From: Geodermatophilus obscurus
GTDB taxonomy: Bacteria; Actinomycetota; Actinomycetes; Mycobacteriales; Geodermatophilaceae
DNA: 64,000 bases
Assembly: GCF_900115395.1 (NCBI RefSeq)
Contig: NZ_FOWE01000001.1
Coordinates: 124,001 to 188,000 of the forward strand
Direction of reading: 5' to 3'
The translations under genes and the position numbers were made by a program. Position 1 is the first letter of the stretch. Every line of letters starts with the position of its first letter. Positions 15,717 through 24,574 of this stretch are shown here, in pieces. The notes under the pieces were generated by a model. The model did not search any database. It was not told the DNA's origin and saw only the letters and a program-made list of their open reading frames with translations.

Positions 15717-16513
15717 CCGGCGGCCGGGAACGGCAGGGTGCCGGTGCGGACGTCCCACGGGACGGCGCCGGCCCGCTGCGACCACCGCCCCGCCTGCCGG
15801 GCCACCCGGCGCGCGGCGTCCTGCCGGGCGGCGGCCCGCCGCTGGTGCGCCGCCCGTGCCTCCGCCAGCCCGGGCGCGGTGATGCCGTCGGCGGTGAGCC
15901 GGCAGGCCGCGAGGCGCACCCACCGGACCCCGCCGCCGGCGTCGCGGACCCCGACGAGCAATCCGCGGTCGTGACGGCGCAGCGACAGCGCCGCACCGCG
16001 CACGCTCGCCTCGGTGGCCGCGACGCCGTCGGCCTCGGGGCCGTGCAGCCAGGTGACCGACCGCGCCGTGCGGCGGACCCGGTCGTCGCGCGCCCGCCAG
16101 GCGGTGTCGGTGAGGGGTGCGAGCTGGACCTCGACCGCGGCGCCGAGCGCGTCGACGACGACGTGCAGCCCGGTGTGCCCGTCCGGCCCGGTCACCGTCG
16201 CCACGCGCGAGGAGAGCCCCTGGGCGGTGAGCCAGCCGGTCAGCGCCGACCGGTAGCGCAGGTGGTCGTAGGCGTGCCCCGCCGCCGCCCCCCGGCGGAG
16301 GAACCGGCACGGCGCGTCGACGGTGTGCCGGAACGCCGGACGGGCGCCGTCGAGGACGACCCGCAGCGCTCCGCCGCAGCCGCCTGCCCGGCGCGCGCAC
16401 CAGAAGCCGCCGGCCTGCCCGTCGAGCCGGCGCGCCGAGGCGGCGTCGTCGGGCAGCTCGACCGCCGCCGTGCCGTCGGGTCCGTCCGTCACCGCCCACG
16501 TCAGCTCGTCCAC
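15713..16513 (-). CDS. CoiA-like competence-type nuclease family protein
   Basis: 266 residues. N-terminal zinc-finger-like part (FWCARRAGGCGGALRVV ... FRHTVDAPCRF) followed by HLRYRSALTGWLTAQG; then the nuclease core LHVVVDALGAAVEVQLAPLT and WRARDDRVRRTARSVTWLHGP. The D...ExQ pattern followed by W..R and V.WL.G is the PD-(D/E)xK-type core of CoiA-like proteins. CoiA in Streptococcus acts after DNA uptake in transformation; in actinobacteria the role is unknown and no other competence gene is nearby. The C-terminal third is Arg/Ala-rich. I judge the family call likely, not certain. Confidence 0.6.
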   Translation of the reverse strand: MDELTWAVTDGPDGTAAVELPDDAASARRLDGQAGGFWCARRAGGCGGALRVVLDGARPAFRHTVDAPCRFLRRGAAAGHAYDHLRYRSALTGWLTAQGLSSRVATVTGPDGHTGLHVVVDALGAAVEVQLAPLTDTAWRARDDRVRRTARSVTWLHGPEADGVAATEASVRGAALSLRRHDRGLLVGVRDAGGGVRWVRLAACRLTADGITAPGLAEARAAHQRRAAARQDAARRVARQAGRWSQRAGAVPWDVRTGTLPFPAAG

Positions 16514-16953
16514 GCGCCCGACGGTAGGGACGGGCTACGACAGTCCGGGACGCCCGCACGTCCTGCGGACCACGGAGGCCGCGCCGACCGCCGGTGCCCG
16601 TGCACCGGTGAGCGGATCGCTGTCCTCGGGGCACGCTCACACCCACACGACGCGTGCGCCTGCGAGAGGAGCCGACGGCAACCGCCACAGCGGCGACCAC
16701 CCGGGGTGCGACGGGACCCAGGCAGGCGGCGTCGCGACCTGGGTGGTCGCGGTGGGCGTCTGCGTCCGTGTCCGGTGACGTGGCGGTGACGCCGGCAGGG
16801 CCAGGCTCACGTATCGACGGTGTGGTCCGCGGCTCGGTGCGCTCGTCGTCCCCGTCCGTACGTGGGCCCGGTGGGCGACCGCGTCCCATTCGACGAGTCC
16901 GTCGTGGTCAGTTCCCGCATGCAGCCGGTCCGGGTCGTCCAGAGGAGCCGTCA
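16514..16953. other. 440-bp intergenic stretch of lower GC, no supported gene
   Basis: Divergent region between the CoiA-like gene and the peroxidase. Its base composition is visibly lower in GC than the surroundings, like the peroxidase gene itself, which suggests that it arrived with it. Only the peroxidase ribosome site (AGAGGAG, 16941-16947) can be pointed to. Reading frames here lack codon bias. Confidence 0.5.
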
Positions 16954-18528
16954 GTGGTGCTGAGTCCAGTCACACCGGTGCAGGACGTGCGGATGTTCCT
17001 GGATCCGCCATTCCGTGCGCCGACAGCCGTCGCCCCGAACGGCCAGGCGGCTCCGGATGACTTCAACAAGCTGTTCCCCCACCTCCCTCCGTTCGCCGCC
17101 TGCGAACCGACGGTCATCGCCCGGATCCGCGAACTGGGCAAGAGGACCGGGCTGATGGACGCCCTCGATCCGCGGGTCACGGTCACCAACCCGCTCGCCG
17201 CCAACGACACCGAGACCCCGCACCCGACCCATCCCAACCGCAACCCGGACAATCCGAACCCGGACATGACCGTCGGCTTCACCTTTCTCGGCCAGTTCAT
17301 CGACCACGATCTGACCTTCGACCCCATGCCGATCAGGTGTGGTCGGACAGCGAGTCCGAACCTGCGCTCACGGTTCTTCGACCTGGACAGCGTCTACGGC
17401 CGCGGACCGGACCTCGATCGCCTCCTCTACGACCGAGCGTCCGAACTCGACCGACAGGCACCGGTCAAGTTCTTCGTCGACTTCGACGCCCCGCGGGACC
17501 TGCCGAGAACGAGCCAACTGCGCGCCGTCATCGCCGATCCGCGGAACGACGAGAACGTCATCACCTCGCAGCTCCATCTGGCGTTCCTCAGGTTCCACAA
17601 CGAGGTCACCGATCACCTGGCCGCGCAGAGGGCAGGGGAGCTCGCCGCACTCGCTCCTGCGGAGCGGCCGCGACGACTCTTCGAACTGACCCGGGAATCC
17701 GTGCGACGTCACTACCAGTGGGTGGTCGTCGAGCAGTTCCTCGCCGCAACGCTCGACCCAGCAGTCCTCGCCACCGTCGCAGCTGCCGGTCCGACGGTCT
17801 ACACGGGTGCCGGGACCCAGAAGATCCCCCGCGAGTTCCAGGTCGCCGCGTACCGGTTCGGGCACAGTCAGATCAGGCCCGGGTACAAGCTGAACGTCGG
17901 ATTCGGAGCCCCCATCTTCGACGCCCGGGTCGATCCGCGCGAGGAGGACCCGAACGACCTGCGCGGTGGACGCCGGGCCCCACGCCGGTTCGTCGAGTGG
18001 GACACCTTCTTCGACTTCGGGACGAAGGAGGTCGACCCGGACACCGGGGCCGTCCGGGCCAAGGTCAAGCGGAACAAGCGGATCGACCCCTACATCTCCT
18101 CGCCGATGTTCGACCTGCCGGTGGGGCCAGGTCTGGTCGAGCCGGACGATGCGCTCAAGTCCCTCGCCGGGCGCAACCTGGAACGGCACCTCCAGCACGG
18201 ACTGGCCTCCGGGCAGGACATCGCCACGGCCCTCGGCTACACGCCGCTCGCGGCCGCCGACCTCAGCGAACTGCAGCCGCTGGGCTTCGAGAGCGCGACT
18301 CCGCTCTGGTACTACGTCTTGAAGGAGGCGCTGGTCCAGCAGCAGGGCACGCGGCTCGGTGAGGTCGGGAGCCGGATCATCGCCGAGGTCTTCTACGGAC
18401 TCCTGCTCGCCGATTCCCGCTCCTACCTGAACTGCCCAGGCTGGACGCCCGACCTCCCGCGGCGTGACGGTTCCACCGGTGGGGGGTTCACGATGACCGA
18501 CCTGCTGACCTTCGCCGGCGTCGCCTGA
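16954..18528 (+). CDS. Animal-type haem peroxidase (peroxidase-cyclooxygenase superfamily)
   Basis: 524 residues. Distal haem site GFTFLGQFIDHDLTFDP, with the Asp-His pair equivalent to Asp94-His95 of myeloperoxidase; LDSVYGRGPD calcium/structure motif; DPRNDEN, whose Arg and Glu match the catalytic Arg239 and haem-linking Glu242 (the following Met is Asn here); proximal His in YRFGHSQIRPGYKLN. It should oxidise halides or small phenols with hydrogen peroxide. No signal peptide is seen, so it appears cytosolic unless exported otherwise. Start GTG 16954 with AGAGGAG upstream; a second GTG follows at once. Third-position GC is lower than neighbours, a sign of possible transfer. The gene stands alone. 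Confidence 0.92.
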   Translation: MVLSPVTPVQDVRMFLDPPFRAPTAVAPNGQAAPDDFNKLFPHLPPFAACEPTVIARIRELGKRTGLMDALDPRVTVTNPLAANDTETPHPTHPNRNPDNPNPDMTVGFTFLGQFIDHDLTFDPMPIRCGRTASPNLRSRFFDLDSVYGRGPDLDRLLYDRASELDRQAPVKFFVDFDAPRDLPRTSQLRAVIADPRNDENVITSQLHLAFLRFHNEVTDHLAAQRAGELAALAPAERPRRLFELTRESVRRHYQWVVVEQFLAATLDPAVLATVAAAGPTVYTGAGTQKIPREFQVAAYRFGHSQIRPGYKLNVGFGAPIFDARVDPREEDPNDLRGGRRAPRRFVEWDTFFDFGTKEVDPDTGAVRAKVKRNKRIDPYISSPMFDLPVGPGLVEPDDALKSLAGRNLERHLQHGLASGQDIATALGYTPLAAADLSELQPLGFESATPLWYYVLKEALVQQQGTRLGEVGSRIIAEVFYGLLLADSRSYLNCPGWTPDLPRRDGSTGGGFTMTDLLTFAGVA

Positions 18529-18694
18529 ACGGCTGTGGGAACGGGCGGCCGCCCAGTGGTGCGTCACCGACGACGAGGGACGGGCGTAGCACCTCCGTAC
18601 GGGCCACCGGAGCCGGTGACGAGCGATCGAACCTGGGATCCGGCGCCTCGGAACGCCTCCGCCGTCACCGCCGGCGACGGTGGCCGCGGCGACG

Positions 18695-20482
18695 TCAGCG
18701 GGCGATCGAGCGGAACAGGTCCACCAGGCGGTCGGCGTGCGCGTCGAAGGTGTGCCGATCCCGCGCGGCCAGCGCCGCGGCGTGCCCCGCCCGGGTCGCG
18801 ACCTCCTCGTGCAGCACCGCGGCGACGTCGTCGGCCGAGCGGTAGAACAGCCCGGTCCCGTCCTCGCGCAGCACCCGCTCCACCGACACCCGCGAGCCCG
18901 GGTTGGCCTGCTGCAGCAGCGGCAGTCCCGCGGCCAGGCACACCGGCAGCCGGGCGGGGGAGTTGAGGTCGTCCCAGGTGGCCCGGCGCAGGTCGCCGCC
19001 GTTGGCCGAGTCGAAGCGGTGCAGCCAGCCGGCGTCGTGGCGGGACAGCTCGCGCACCCAGTCCTCGGGCCCGACCGCCGGGTGCACGTGCACGAACCCC
19101 GGCGCGCGGGCCAGCGCCTCCTCCAGCCAGCCGGTCCAGGAGCCCTTCGGCCCGGGCGCGCGCACCTGCCCGTAGAGGTGCGTGTGCACCCCACGCTGGG
19201 CCAGGGCCAGCACCCAGTCCAGGTCCAGCCCGGAGGGCCGGCCGACGACGGCGGCGTGCGGCTGCCCGTCGGCGTCCGACAGCTTCGGTGACGGCGGCGC
19301 GTCGAGCCAGTCGCGCTTGGGCAGGTCGCCGTCGAGGACACCGAGCCGTGCGGGGTCGACCCGGCCGGACAGCGCGAGGGCGAACCAGTCGCGCTCCTCC
19401 TCGGTGGCCAGCAGGACGGCGTCGGCGCCGCAGACGAGGTCGGCCAGCAGCGGCCACTCCCCGCGGACGACGCTGCGCTGCGGCGCCTCCTTGAAGTGCC
19501 AGACGAACGGCAGGTCGGGGAAGGCGGTGCGGACGGCGTGCGCGAACGGCACCGCCCGCCAGTTCAGCTGCGCCCAGACGACGTCGGGGGCCAGGGCCCG
19601 CACGCCGTCGCGCCAGGAGTCGCGGTCGACGTCGGGGACGGAGCCGAACGGCAGCGGGCCGACGGTCGCGTCGCCCAGCCCGTCGGCGGTCCACAGCCCG
19701 GTGAGCCGGTGCCCGCGCTCGGCCAGCGCCAGGACCCGCTCGGGGTTGAAGGCCAGCTCGCCGACGACGAGCACCGACAGCCCGTCGGGACCGGCCTCGT
19801 ACGTGCGCGAGCGGAACCGCGCGTAGCGGGCCTCCTCGTCGAGGTCGCTGCCGTCGGTGGAGGCGAACCGCAGCGGCCCGGCCACGCGGTAGCGGGTGCG
19901 GAACACGTTGGGGCCGCCGTCGAAGGACTCCCGGATCGCCCGGGAGCGCTGGCCGGGGTGCTGCGTCCAGGCGCAGGTGACCCGGCCGGTGCCGGTCGCC
20001 GTCCCGCGCGCGCCCACCCGGGCCCACATCAGCCGGTCGAGGTCGTCGGTCTCGAGCTCCGCGCGCTCGGTCCAGCGGTCGCCGGTGCGGCGGTAGACCA
20101 CCTGCACCAGCTGCGCGTACGGGGTGCCGGCGGGCTCGGCGAGCTCCGCGCGCACCAGCACCACCGCGGGGTCGGCGAGCCGGTCGAGCGCGGTGGCCAG
20201 GTGGTCGGGGAACCAGACGTCGTCGGCCGGCAGGTACGCGACCACCGGCGCGGTCGTCTCGTCCAGCGCCCGGTTGAGCGCCGCCCCCAGCCCCCGGTTG
20301 TCCTCGGTGCGCACCAGCCGCAGCCGCGGGTCGGCCGGGACGGTCACCGGCTCCCGCGACCCGTCGTCGACGACCACCGCCTCCCACGCCGTCTCCTCCT
20401 GCGCGAGCAGCGACTCCAGCGCGCGCGGCAGGAACGCCGCCTGCTCGTGCACCGGCACGAGCACGGCGACCCGGGGGGTCAC
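18695..20482 (-). CDS. Two-part glycosyltransferase: GT2 domain fused to a GT-B-like domain
   Basis: 595 residues. Residues 1-230 are a GT2 (GT-A) enzyme: VAVLVPVHEQAAFLPRALESLLAQ, WEAVVVDDGS, NRGLGAALNRAL, and AYLPADDVW where ADD is the metal/nucleotide-sugar DxD. From about 245 a second region begins (LSVLVVGELAFNPERVLALAERGHRLTGLW) that looks like a GT-B glycosyltransferase, ending in RLPVCLAAGLPLLQQANPGSRVSVERVL...GTGLFYRSADDVAAVL, typical of GT-B C-termini. It would transfer two sugars, or one half may be regulatory. GTG 20482 overlaps the upstream stop (GTGA), coupling it to the GT4 gene. Confidence 0.8.
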   Translation of the reverse strand: MTPRVAVLVPVHEQAAFLPRALESLLAQEETAWEAVVVDDGSREPVTVPADPRLRLVRTEDNRGLGAALNRALDETTAPVVAYLPADDVWFPDHLATALDRLADPAVVLVRAELAEPAGTPYAQLVQVVYRRTGDRWTERAELETDDLDRLMWARVGARGTATGTGRVTCAWTQHPGQRSRAIRESFDGGPNVFRTRYRVAGPLRFASTDGSDLDEEARYARFRSRTYEAGPDGLSVLVVGELAFNPERVLALAERGHRLTGLWTADGLGDATVGPLPFGSVPDVDRDSWRDGVRALAPDVVWAQLNWRAVPFAHAVRTAFPDLPFVWHFKEAPQRSVVRGEWPLLADLVCGADAVLLATEEERDWFALALSGRVDPARLGVLDGDLPKRDWLDAPPSPKLSDADGQPHAAVVGRPSGLDLDWVLALAQRGVHTHLYGQVRAPGPKGSWTGWLEEALARAPGFVHVHPAVGPEDWVRELSRHDAGWLHRFDSANGGDLRRATWDDLNSPARLPVCLAAGLPLLQQANPGSRVSVERVLREDGTGLFYRSADDVAAVLHEEVATRAGHAAALAARDRHTFDAHADRLVDLFRSIAR

Positions 20483-21732
20483 GCGGCCGGCTCGAGGTCG
20501 GCCGTCAGGCCCCGTGCCCGGTCGTACACGGCGGCGACCCGCGCGGCGAGGGCCGGCCAGCCGTACTCGGCCGAGCGCGCCCGGGCGCCGGCGGCCAGCC
20601 GGTCCCGCAGCCCCGGCTCGGCGACGAGCCGGTCGAGCGCGGCGGCCAGCGCGCCGACGTCGCCCGGCGGGACGAGCAGCCCGGTGACCCCGTGCCGCAC
20701 GACCTCGGGGATCCCGCCGACCTCGCTGGCCACCACCGGCAGGCCCGCGGCCATCGCCTCGGTGAGCACCGAGCCCATCTCCTCGTAGACCGAGGGCAGC
20801 ACCAGCACGTCGAGGGAGGCGAGCACCGCCGGGACGCGGGCGTGCTCCACGAAGCCCGCCAGGGTGATCCGGTCGGCGGCGGGGCTCTCGGCGGCCAGCC
20901 GGTGCACCAGCGCCCGGTCCGGGCCGTCGCCGACCACGACCAGCGACGCCGTCTCCCGCATCCGCCCGAACGCCTGCACCAGGGTGCCGGGGCTCTTCTG
21001 CGGCGCCAGCCGGCCGACGTAGCCGATCCGCGGCCGCGGCGTCCCGGGGAGGACGTCGCCGGTGTCGCCGGTGAACAAGGCCGGGTCGAACCCCGACGGG
21101 ATGGTGCGGATGCGCGCGGCCGGCACGCCGTCCTCGCGCAGCGCCGCGGCGGTCCGCCCGGTCAGCACGACGACGGCGTCCGCGCGGCGGAGCGTGCTGC
21201 GCTCGATCCAGCCGCCCAGCGCGCGCAGCAGCCGCACCTTCGGGCCGCCGCCGGTGAGGGTGTGCCCGACGCTGCAGTGCACCGTGACCACCAGCGGGCA
21301 GCGGTGGACGCGGGCGGCGAGGCGGCCGAGCGGCAGGGTGGCGAGGTCCTCGCCCTGGTGAGCGTGCACGACGTCGACCGGTGCCCGGCGGCCGGCGCGC
21401 AGCACCGCCGGCAGGCCGCGCAGCGCCCACAGCTGGCGCAGCCGCGGGACCGGCAGCCCCGTGCGGTGCACCCGCGCGGACGCGCCCAGCGGCGTGACCC
21501 CCGCCGGACCGGCCAGCCGGGCGGTCACCACCGTCTGCCGCACCCCGCGGGCGTCCAGGCAGCGGGTGAGCGTCGCGGTGTGGTTCTGCATGCCGCCGAT
21601 CGGGTCGAACCGCGCCGCGCGGGCGTCCAGCTCACCGGGCAGTGCGCCCGGCCGCGCCCGGCCGGTCGCCGCGCGGGGTTCGAACACGCTGCACAGGCGC
21701 AGCACGTGCAGGTCGGCGGCAGGGCGGGACAC
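20479..21732 (-). CDS. GT4 family glycosyltransferase
   Basis: 417 residues, GT-B fold. N-terminal acceptor domain includes FDPIGGMQNHTATLTRCLDARGVRQTVVTAR (GGM Q loop) and VDVVHAHQGEDLATLP; the linker carries RTIPSGFDPALF; the donor domain has RIGYVGRLAPQKSPGTLVQAFG and the EX7E-type motif PSVYEEMGSVLTEAMAAGLPVVAS. Substrate unknown; the family adds sugars to lipid carriers and glycans. GTG 21732 chosen because GGAGG lies eight bases upstream; the frame is open to 21795. First gene of a minus-strand pair, divergent from the GT9 gene at 21816 across only 83 bases. Confidence 0.9.
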   Translation of the reverse strand: MSRPAADLHVLRLCSVFEPRAATGRARPGALPGELDARAARFDPIGGMQNHTATLTRCLDARGVRQTVVTARLAGPAGVTPLGASARVHRTGLPVPRLRQLWALRGLPAVLRAGRRAPVDVVHAHQGEDLATLPLGRLAARVHRCPLVVTVHCSVGHTLTGGGPKVRLLRALGGWIERSTLRRADAVVVLTGRTAAALREDGVPAARIRTIPSGFDPALFTGDTGDVLPGTPRPRIGYVGRLAPQKSPGTLVQAFGRMRETASLVVVGDGPDRALVHRLAAESPAADRITLAGFVEHARVPAVLASLDVLVLPSVYEEMGSVLTEAMAAGLPVVASEVGGIPEVVRHGVTGLLVPPGDVGALAAALDRLVAEPGLRDRLAAGARARSAEYGWPALAARVAAVYDRARGLTADLEPAA

Positions 21733-21815
21733 GCAGGGGACCTCCGGTTCCTCGGCAGGGGGACCCGTAGTGCACCACGAGTTAGCGCACGGCACAGCCG
21801 GGGCAGAGGGCCCGG

Positions 21816-22877
21816 GTGATCACGCCCCTCGCCGACCCCGCCGTCCGCCGGGTGGCGCTCGTCCGGCTCCGGGTGGGCCTGGGCGACCTGCTGTGCACCG
21901 TGCCCGCGCTGCGCCGGCTGCGCGCGGCGCGCCCCGACGTCGAGGTCACGCTGGTGACCTTCGGCCGGATGGCGCCGGTGGTCGACCGGCTCGGCGGCAC
22001 CGTCGACTCCCTGCTCGCCTTCCCCGGCGCCCCCGGCGTCCCCGACGGCCCGGTCGACCCCGCGGGCTGGGCGCCGTTCACCGCCGCCGCCCGCGCGCGC
22101 CGCTTCGACCTCGGCCTGCAGGCCTACGGCGACCGGCCGGCCGCCAACCGGGTGACCGCCGCGCTCGGCGCCCGGCTGACCGGCGGCTTCGCGCCCACCG
22201 GCTGGGACCCTCCGGCCGGCAGCGAGGCGCTGCACCTGCGCTACCCGCTGCACCTGCACGAGGCCGCGCGGCACGTCGCGCTGCTCGAGCACCTGGGACT
22301 GCCGCCCGGCGGCGAGGCGGCCATGGACTTCCCGGTCACCACCGACGACGAGGCCGAGCACGCCGCCACGCTGGCCGCGCACGGCCTGGTGCCCGGCCGC
22401 TACGCCGTCCTGCACCCCGGCGCGTCGGCCCCCACCCGCCGCTGGCCGGTGGACCGCTACGCCGCGGTGGGTGACGCGCTGGCCGCCGACGGGCTGGCCG
22501 TCGTCGTCACCGGGGTCGCCACCGAGCGCGACGTCTCCGCGCGCGTGGTCGCCGCGATGCGTGCCCCGGCCGTCGACCTCACCGGCGCCACCGGCCTGGG
22601 CGGCCTCGCCGCACTGCTGCGCGACAGCGCCGTCCTCGTCGGCAACGACACCGGCTCGGCGCACCTGGCCGCCGCCGTCGGCGCGCGCAGCGTCACCGTC
22701 TTCCTCCCCGGTGACCCGGTGCGCTGGGCACACCCCGGACCGCGGCACCGCGCCCTGACCCCGACCGTCGCCTGCGCGCCGTGCCCGCACCTGGCCTGCC
22801 CGATCGAGTTCCGCTGCGCGCTGACGGTCGACCCCGCCGACGTCGCCGGCGCGGCGCGGGAGCTGGCGGCCCCGTGA
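21816..22877 (+). CDS. GT9 (heptosyltransferase-like) glycosyltransferase
   Basis: 353 residues with the GT9 layout: RVALVRLRVGLGDLLCTVPALRRLRAARPDVEVTLVT at the N-terminus, then YAVLHPGASAPTRRWPVDRYAAVGDAL, VVTGVATERDV, LIGNDTGSAHLAAAVGA-like motif VLVGNDTGSAHLAAAVGARSVTVF (start of it at about residue 270), and a Cys-rich end (CAPCPHLACPIEFRC). In Gram-negatives the family adds heptose to lipopolysaccharide; in actinobacteria it occurs in cell-envelope glycan clusters, so the donor here is unknown. GTG start 21816 with AGAGGG upstream. Stop overlaps the next gene (GTGA). Confidence 0.9.
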   Translation: MITPLADPAVRRVALVRLRVGLGDLLCTVPALRRLRAARPDVEVTLVTFGRMAPVVDRLGGTVDSLLAFPGAPGVPDGPVDPAGWAPFTAAARARRFDLGLQAYGDRPAANRVTAALGARLTGGFAPTGWDPPAGSEALHLRYPLHLHEAARHVALLEHLGLPPGGEAAMDFPVTTDDEAEHAATLAAHGLVPGRYAVLHPGASAPTRRWPVDRYAAVGDALAADGLAVVVTGVATERDVSARVVAAMRAPAVDLTGATGLGGLAALLRDSAVLVGNDTGSAHLAAAVGARSVTVFLPGDPVRWAHPGPRHRALTPTVACAPCPHLACPIEFRCALTVDPADVAGAARELAAP

Positions 22878-23926
22878 GGGTCTCGTTCGTCGCCGACTCC
22901 GATGCCTGGGGCGGCGCGGAGGTGTGGCTGAGCCACCACCTGCGCCGCGCCGCGGACAACGGGGCGACGGCGTCGCTCGTCTGCGCCGAGCCGGTGGCCG
23001 GCGGCTTCGCCTCCCTCGGCCTCGACCGCGCCCTCGTCCCGCTGACCCGGCACACCGCCACCGCACCGGCCACCCGGGCGGCACTCGCGGCGCAGTGCCC
23101 CGACGTCGTCGTGGTCAACCTCGTCGACCCCGCGTCCAACGCGGCCGCCGTCGCCGCGGCCCAGCAGGTCGCGCCCACCGTCGGCGTCCTGCACCTGGTG
23201 GGCGACACGGGGACGGGGGAGGAGCGCGCCGCGCTCACCGCGCTGTACCGGCGCATGGCGGCGGTGGTCAGCCCGTCGGCGCAGGGGCGGGGCCAGCTGG
23301 TCGCCGAGCTCGGCGTCGACCCCGCACGGGCGCACGTGGTGCCCAACGGCGTGGACGTCCCGACCGACCCGGCGGGTCCGGCCGGGAACCCGGTGCCGCG
23401 GGTCGGCGCCTTCGGCCGGCTGACCGCGCAGAAGGGATTCGACGTGCTGCTGGCCGCGCTGCGCCGCGTCGATGCGCCGTTCGAGGCCGTCATCGGCGGC
23501 GCCGGGCGCGACGGCGACGCGCTGCGGGCCGCGGCGGCGGGCCTGCCGGTGACCTTCCCGGGGTGGGTGTCCGACGTCCGCGGGTTCCTCGCCGGGCTGG
23601 ACCTGTTCGTGCTGTCCTCGCGCGTCGAGGCGCTCCCGCTGGTGCTGCTCGAGGCGATGGCCGAGGGCCTGCCGTGCGTGGCCACCGACGTCGGCGACGT
23701 GCGCCGGGCGGTGGGGGAGGACGCGGTCGTCGTCCCGGTCGAGGACGCCGGCGCGCTCGCCGACGCGGTCGCCGGACTGCTCGCCGACCCCGCGCGGCGG
23801 GCCGCCCTGGGCGTGCGGGCCCGGGAGCGCGCGGTGCGCGACCTCGGCGCCGACCTGATGGCCGCGCGGACGTTCCGGGTCCTGTCCGGCGCGGCGGGCG
23901 GTCCTCCGGTCAGTGGCCCGCGGTGA
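22874..23926 (+). CDS. GT4 family glycosyltransferase
   Basis: 350 residues, GT-B fold. N-terminus VRVSFVADSDAWGGAEVWLSHHLRRAADNG, acceptor-domain GGAE loop; VVNLVDPASNAAAVAAA; linker AHVVPNGVDVP; donor domain RVGAFGRLTAQKGFDVLLAAL, FPGWVSDVRGFLAGLDLFVLSSRVEALPLVLLEAMAEGLPCVATDVGDV with the EALPLVLLE nucleotide-sugar motif. GTG 22874 overlaps the GT9 stop. Together with the divergent pair (18695-21732) it makes a four-gene glycosyltransferase locus without visible polymerase or flippase, so it may decorate an existing glycolipid or glycoprotein. Confidence 0.9.
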   Translation: MRVSFVADSDAWGGAEVWLSHHLRRAADNGATASLVCAEPVAGGFASLGLDRALVPLTRHTATAPATRAALAAQCPDVVVVNLVDPASNAAAVAAAQQVAPTVGVLHLVGDTGTGEERAALTALYRRMAAVVSPSAQGRGQLVAELGVDPARAHVVPNGVDVPTDPAGPAGNPVPRVGAFGRLTAQKGFDVLLAALRRVDAPFEAVIGGAGRDGDALRAAAAGLPVTFPGWVSDVRGFLAGLDLFVLSSRVEALPLVLLEAMAEGLPCVATDVGDVRRAVGEDAVVVPVEDAGALADAVAGLLADPARRAALGVRARERAVRDLGADLMAARTFRVLSGAAGGPPVSGPR

Positions 23927-24119
23927 GCGGGCGGACCGATCCCGACGCCCAGCGAGCCGCCGTCCGGAAAGCAGGGCCCCTCGCCCAGTGAGGCCGGCGC
24001 GACCACCGGTGCCTCGGAGCAGACGGACCACGTCCGGAAGGGCGACGACCGGCACGGGCACTCCGGCGCGCAGGGCAGGAGCAGGAGCCGAGGAGGCCCC
24101 ACCCACGAGACCGGGGGGC

Positions 24120-24146
24120 GGCGGCGTCCCTCCGTCAGGCGCCGCC
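24120..24146 (-). terminator. Possible terminator hairpin after the cdo-rhodanese operon
   Basis: GGCGGCG and CGCCGCC pair over a 13-base loop, 14 bases beyond the rhodanese stop on the minus strand. The stem is short but all G-C. No U tract, as is usual in actinobacteria. Confidence 0.35.
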
Positions 24147-24160
24147 GCTCCCCGGCCGGT

Positions 24161-24574
24161 CTACCCGGCGGTCCCGCCGGTGGTGGGCAGCCCGTCGGCC
24201 ACCCAGGCCCGGTGCCCGCCGATCACGTCGGCGGCCTTCGTGAGGCCCAGCGCGCGCAGCGCGTCGGCGGCCAGGCTGGAGGTGTAGCCCTCCTGGCACA
24301 GCACCACGACCTCGACGTCGTAGCCGGTGGCCTGCGGGAGCCGGGCGTCGCTCTCGGGGTCGAACCGCCACTCCAGGTGGTTGCGCTCGACGACCAGCGC
24401 GCCGGGCACCTCGCCGTCGGCCTCCCGCTGCGACTGCGGCCGGATGTCGACCAGCAGGGCGCCGTCGGCGACGCGCTGCGCCGCCTCGACGGGCGTCAGC
24501 CGGGTGATGCGGGACCGGGCCTCCGCCAGCAGCTGGTCGACGCTCCGGGCGCCGGGCGGACGCGAGCCGCTCAC
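24161..24574 (-). CDS. Rhodanese-like sulfurtransferase
   Basis: 137 residues, one rhodanese domain. ITRLTPVEAAQRVADGALLVDIRPQSQREADGEVPGAL is the N-terminal half with the LVDIRP strand; the active-site loop VVVLCQEGYTSSLAA supplies the persulfide Cys; it ends LTKAADVIGGHRAWVADGLP. It would carry sulfane sulfur between donors and acceptors. GTG 24574 overlaps the cysteine dioxygenase stop (GTGA), so both are made together. Pairing with cysteine dioxygenase suggests handling of sulfur released in cysteine breakdown. Confidence 0.9.
   Translation of the reverse strand: MSGSRPPGARSVDQLLAEARSRITRLTPVEAAQRVADGALLVDIRPQSQREADGEVPGALVVERNHLEWRFDPESDARLPQATGYDVEVVVLCQEGYTSSLAADALRALGLTKAADVIGGHRAWVADGLPTTGGTAG

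Noticed and set aside
23922-23991. A 22-codon frame overlapping the end of the GT4 gene
   Set aside because: Arises from an ordinary GTGA at the stop codon; too short, no conserved pattern, no ribosome site of its own.
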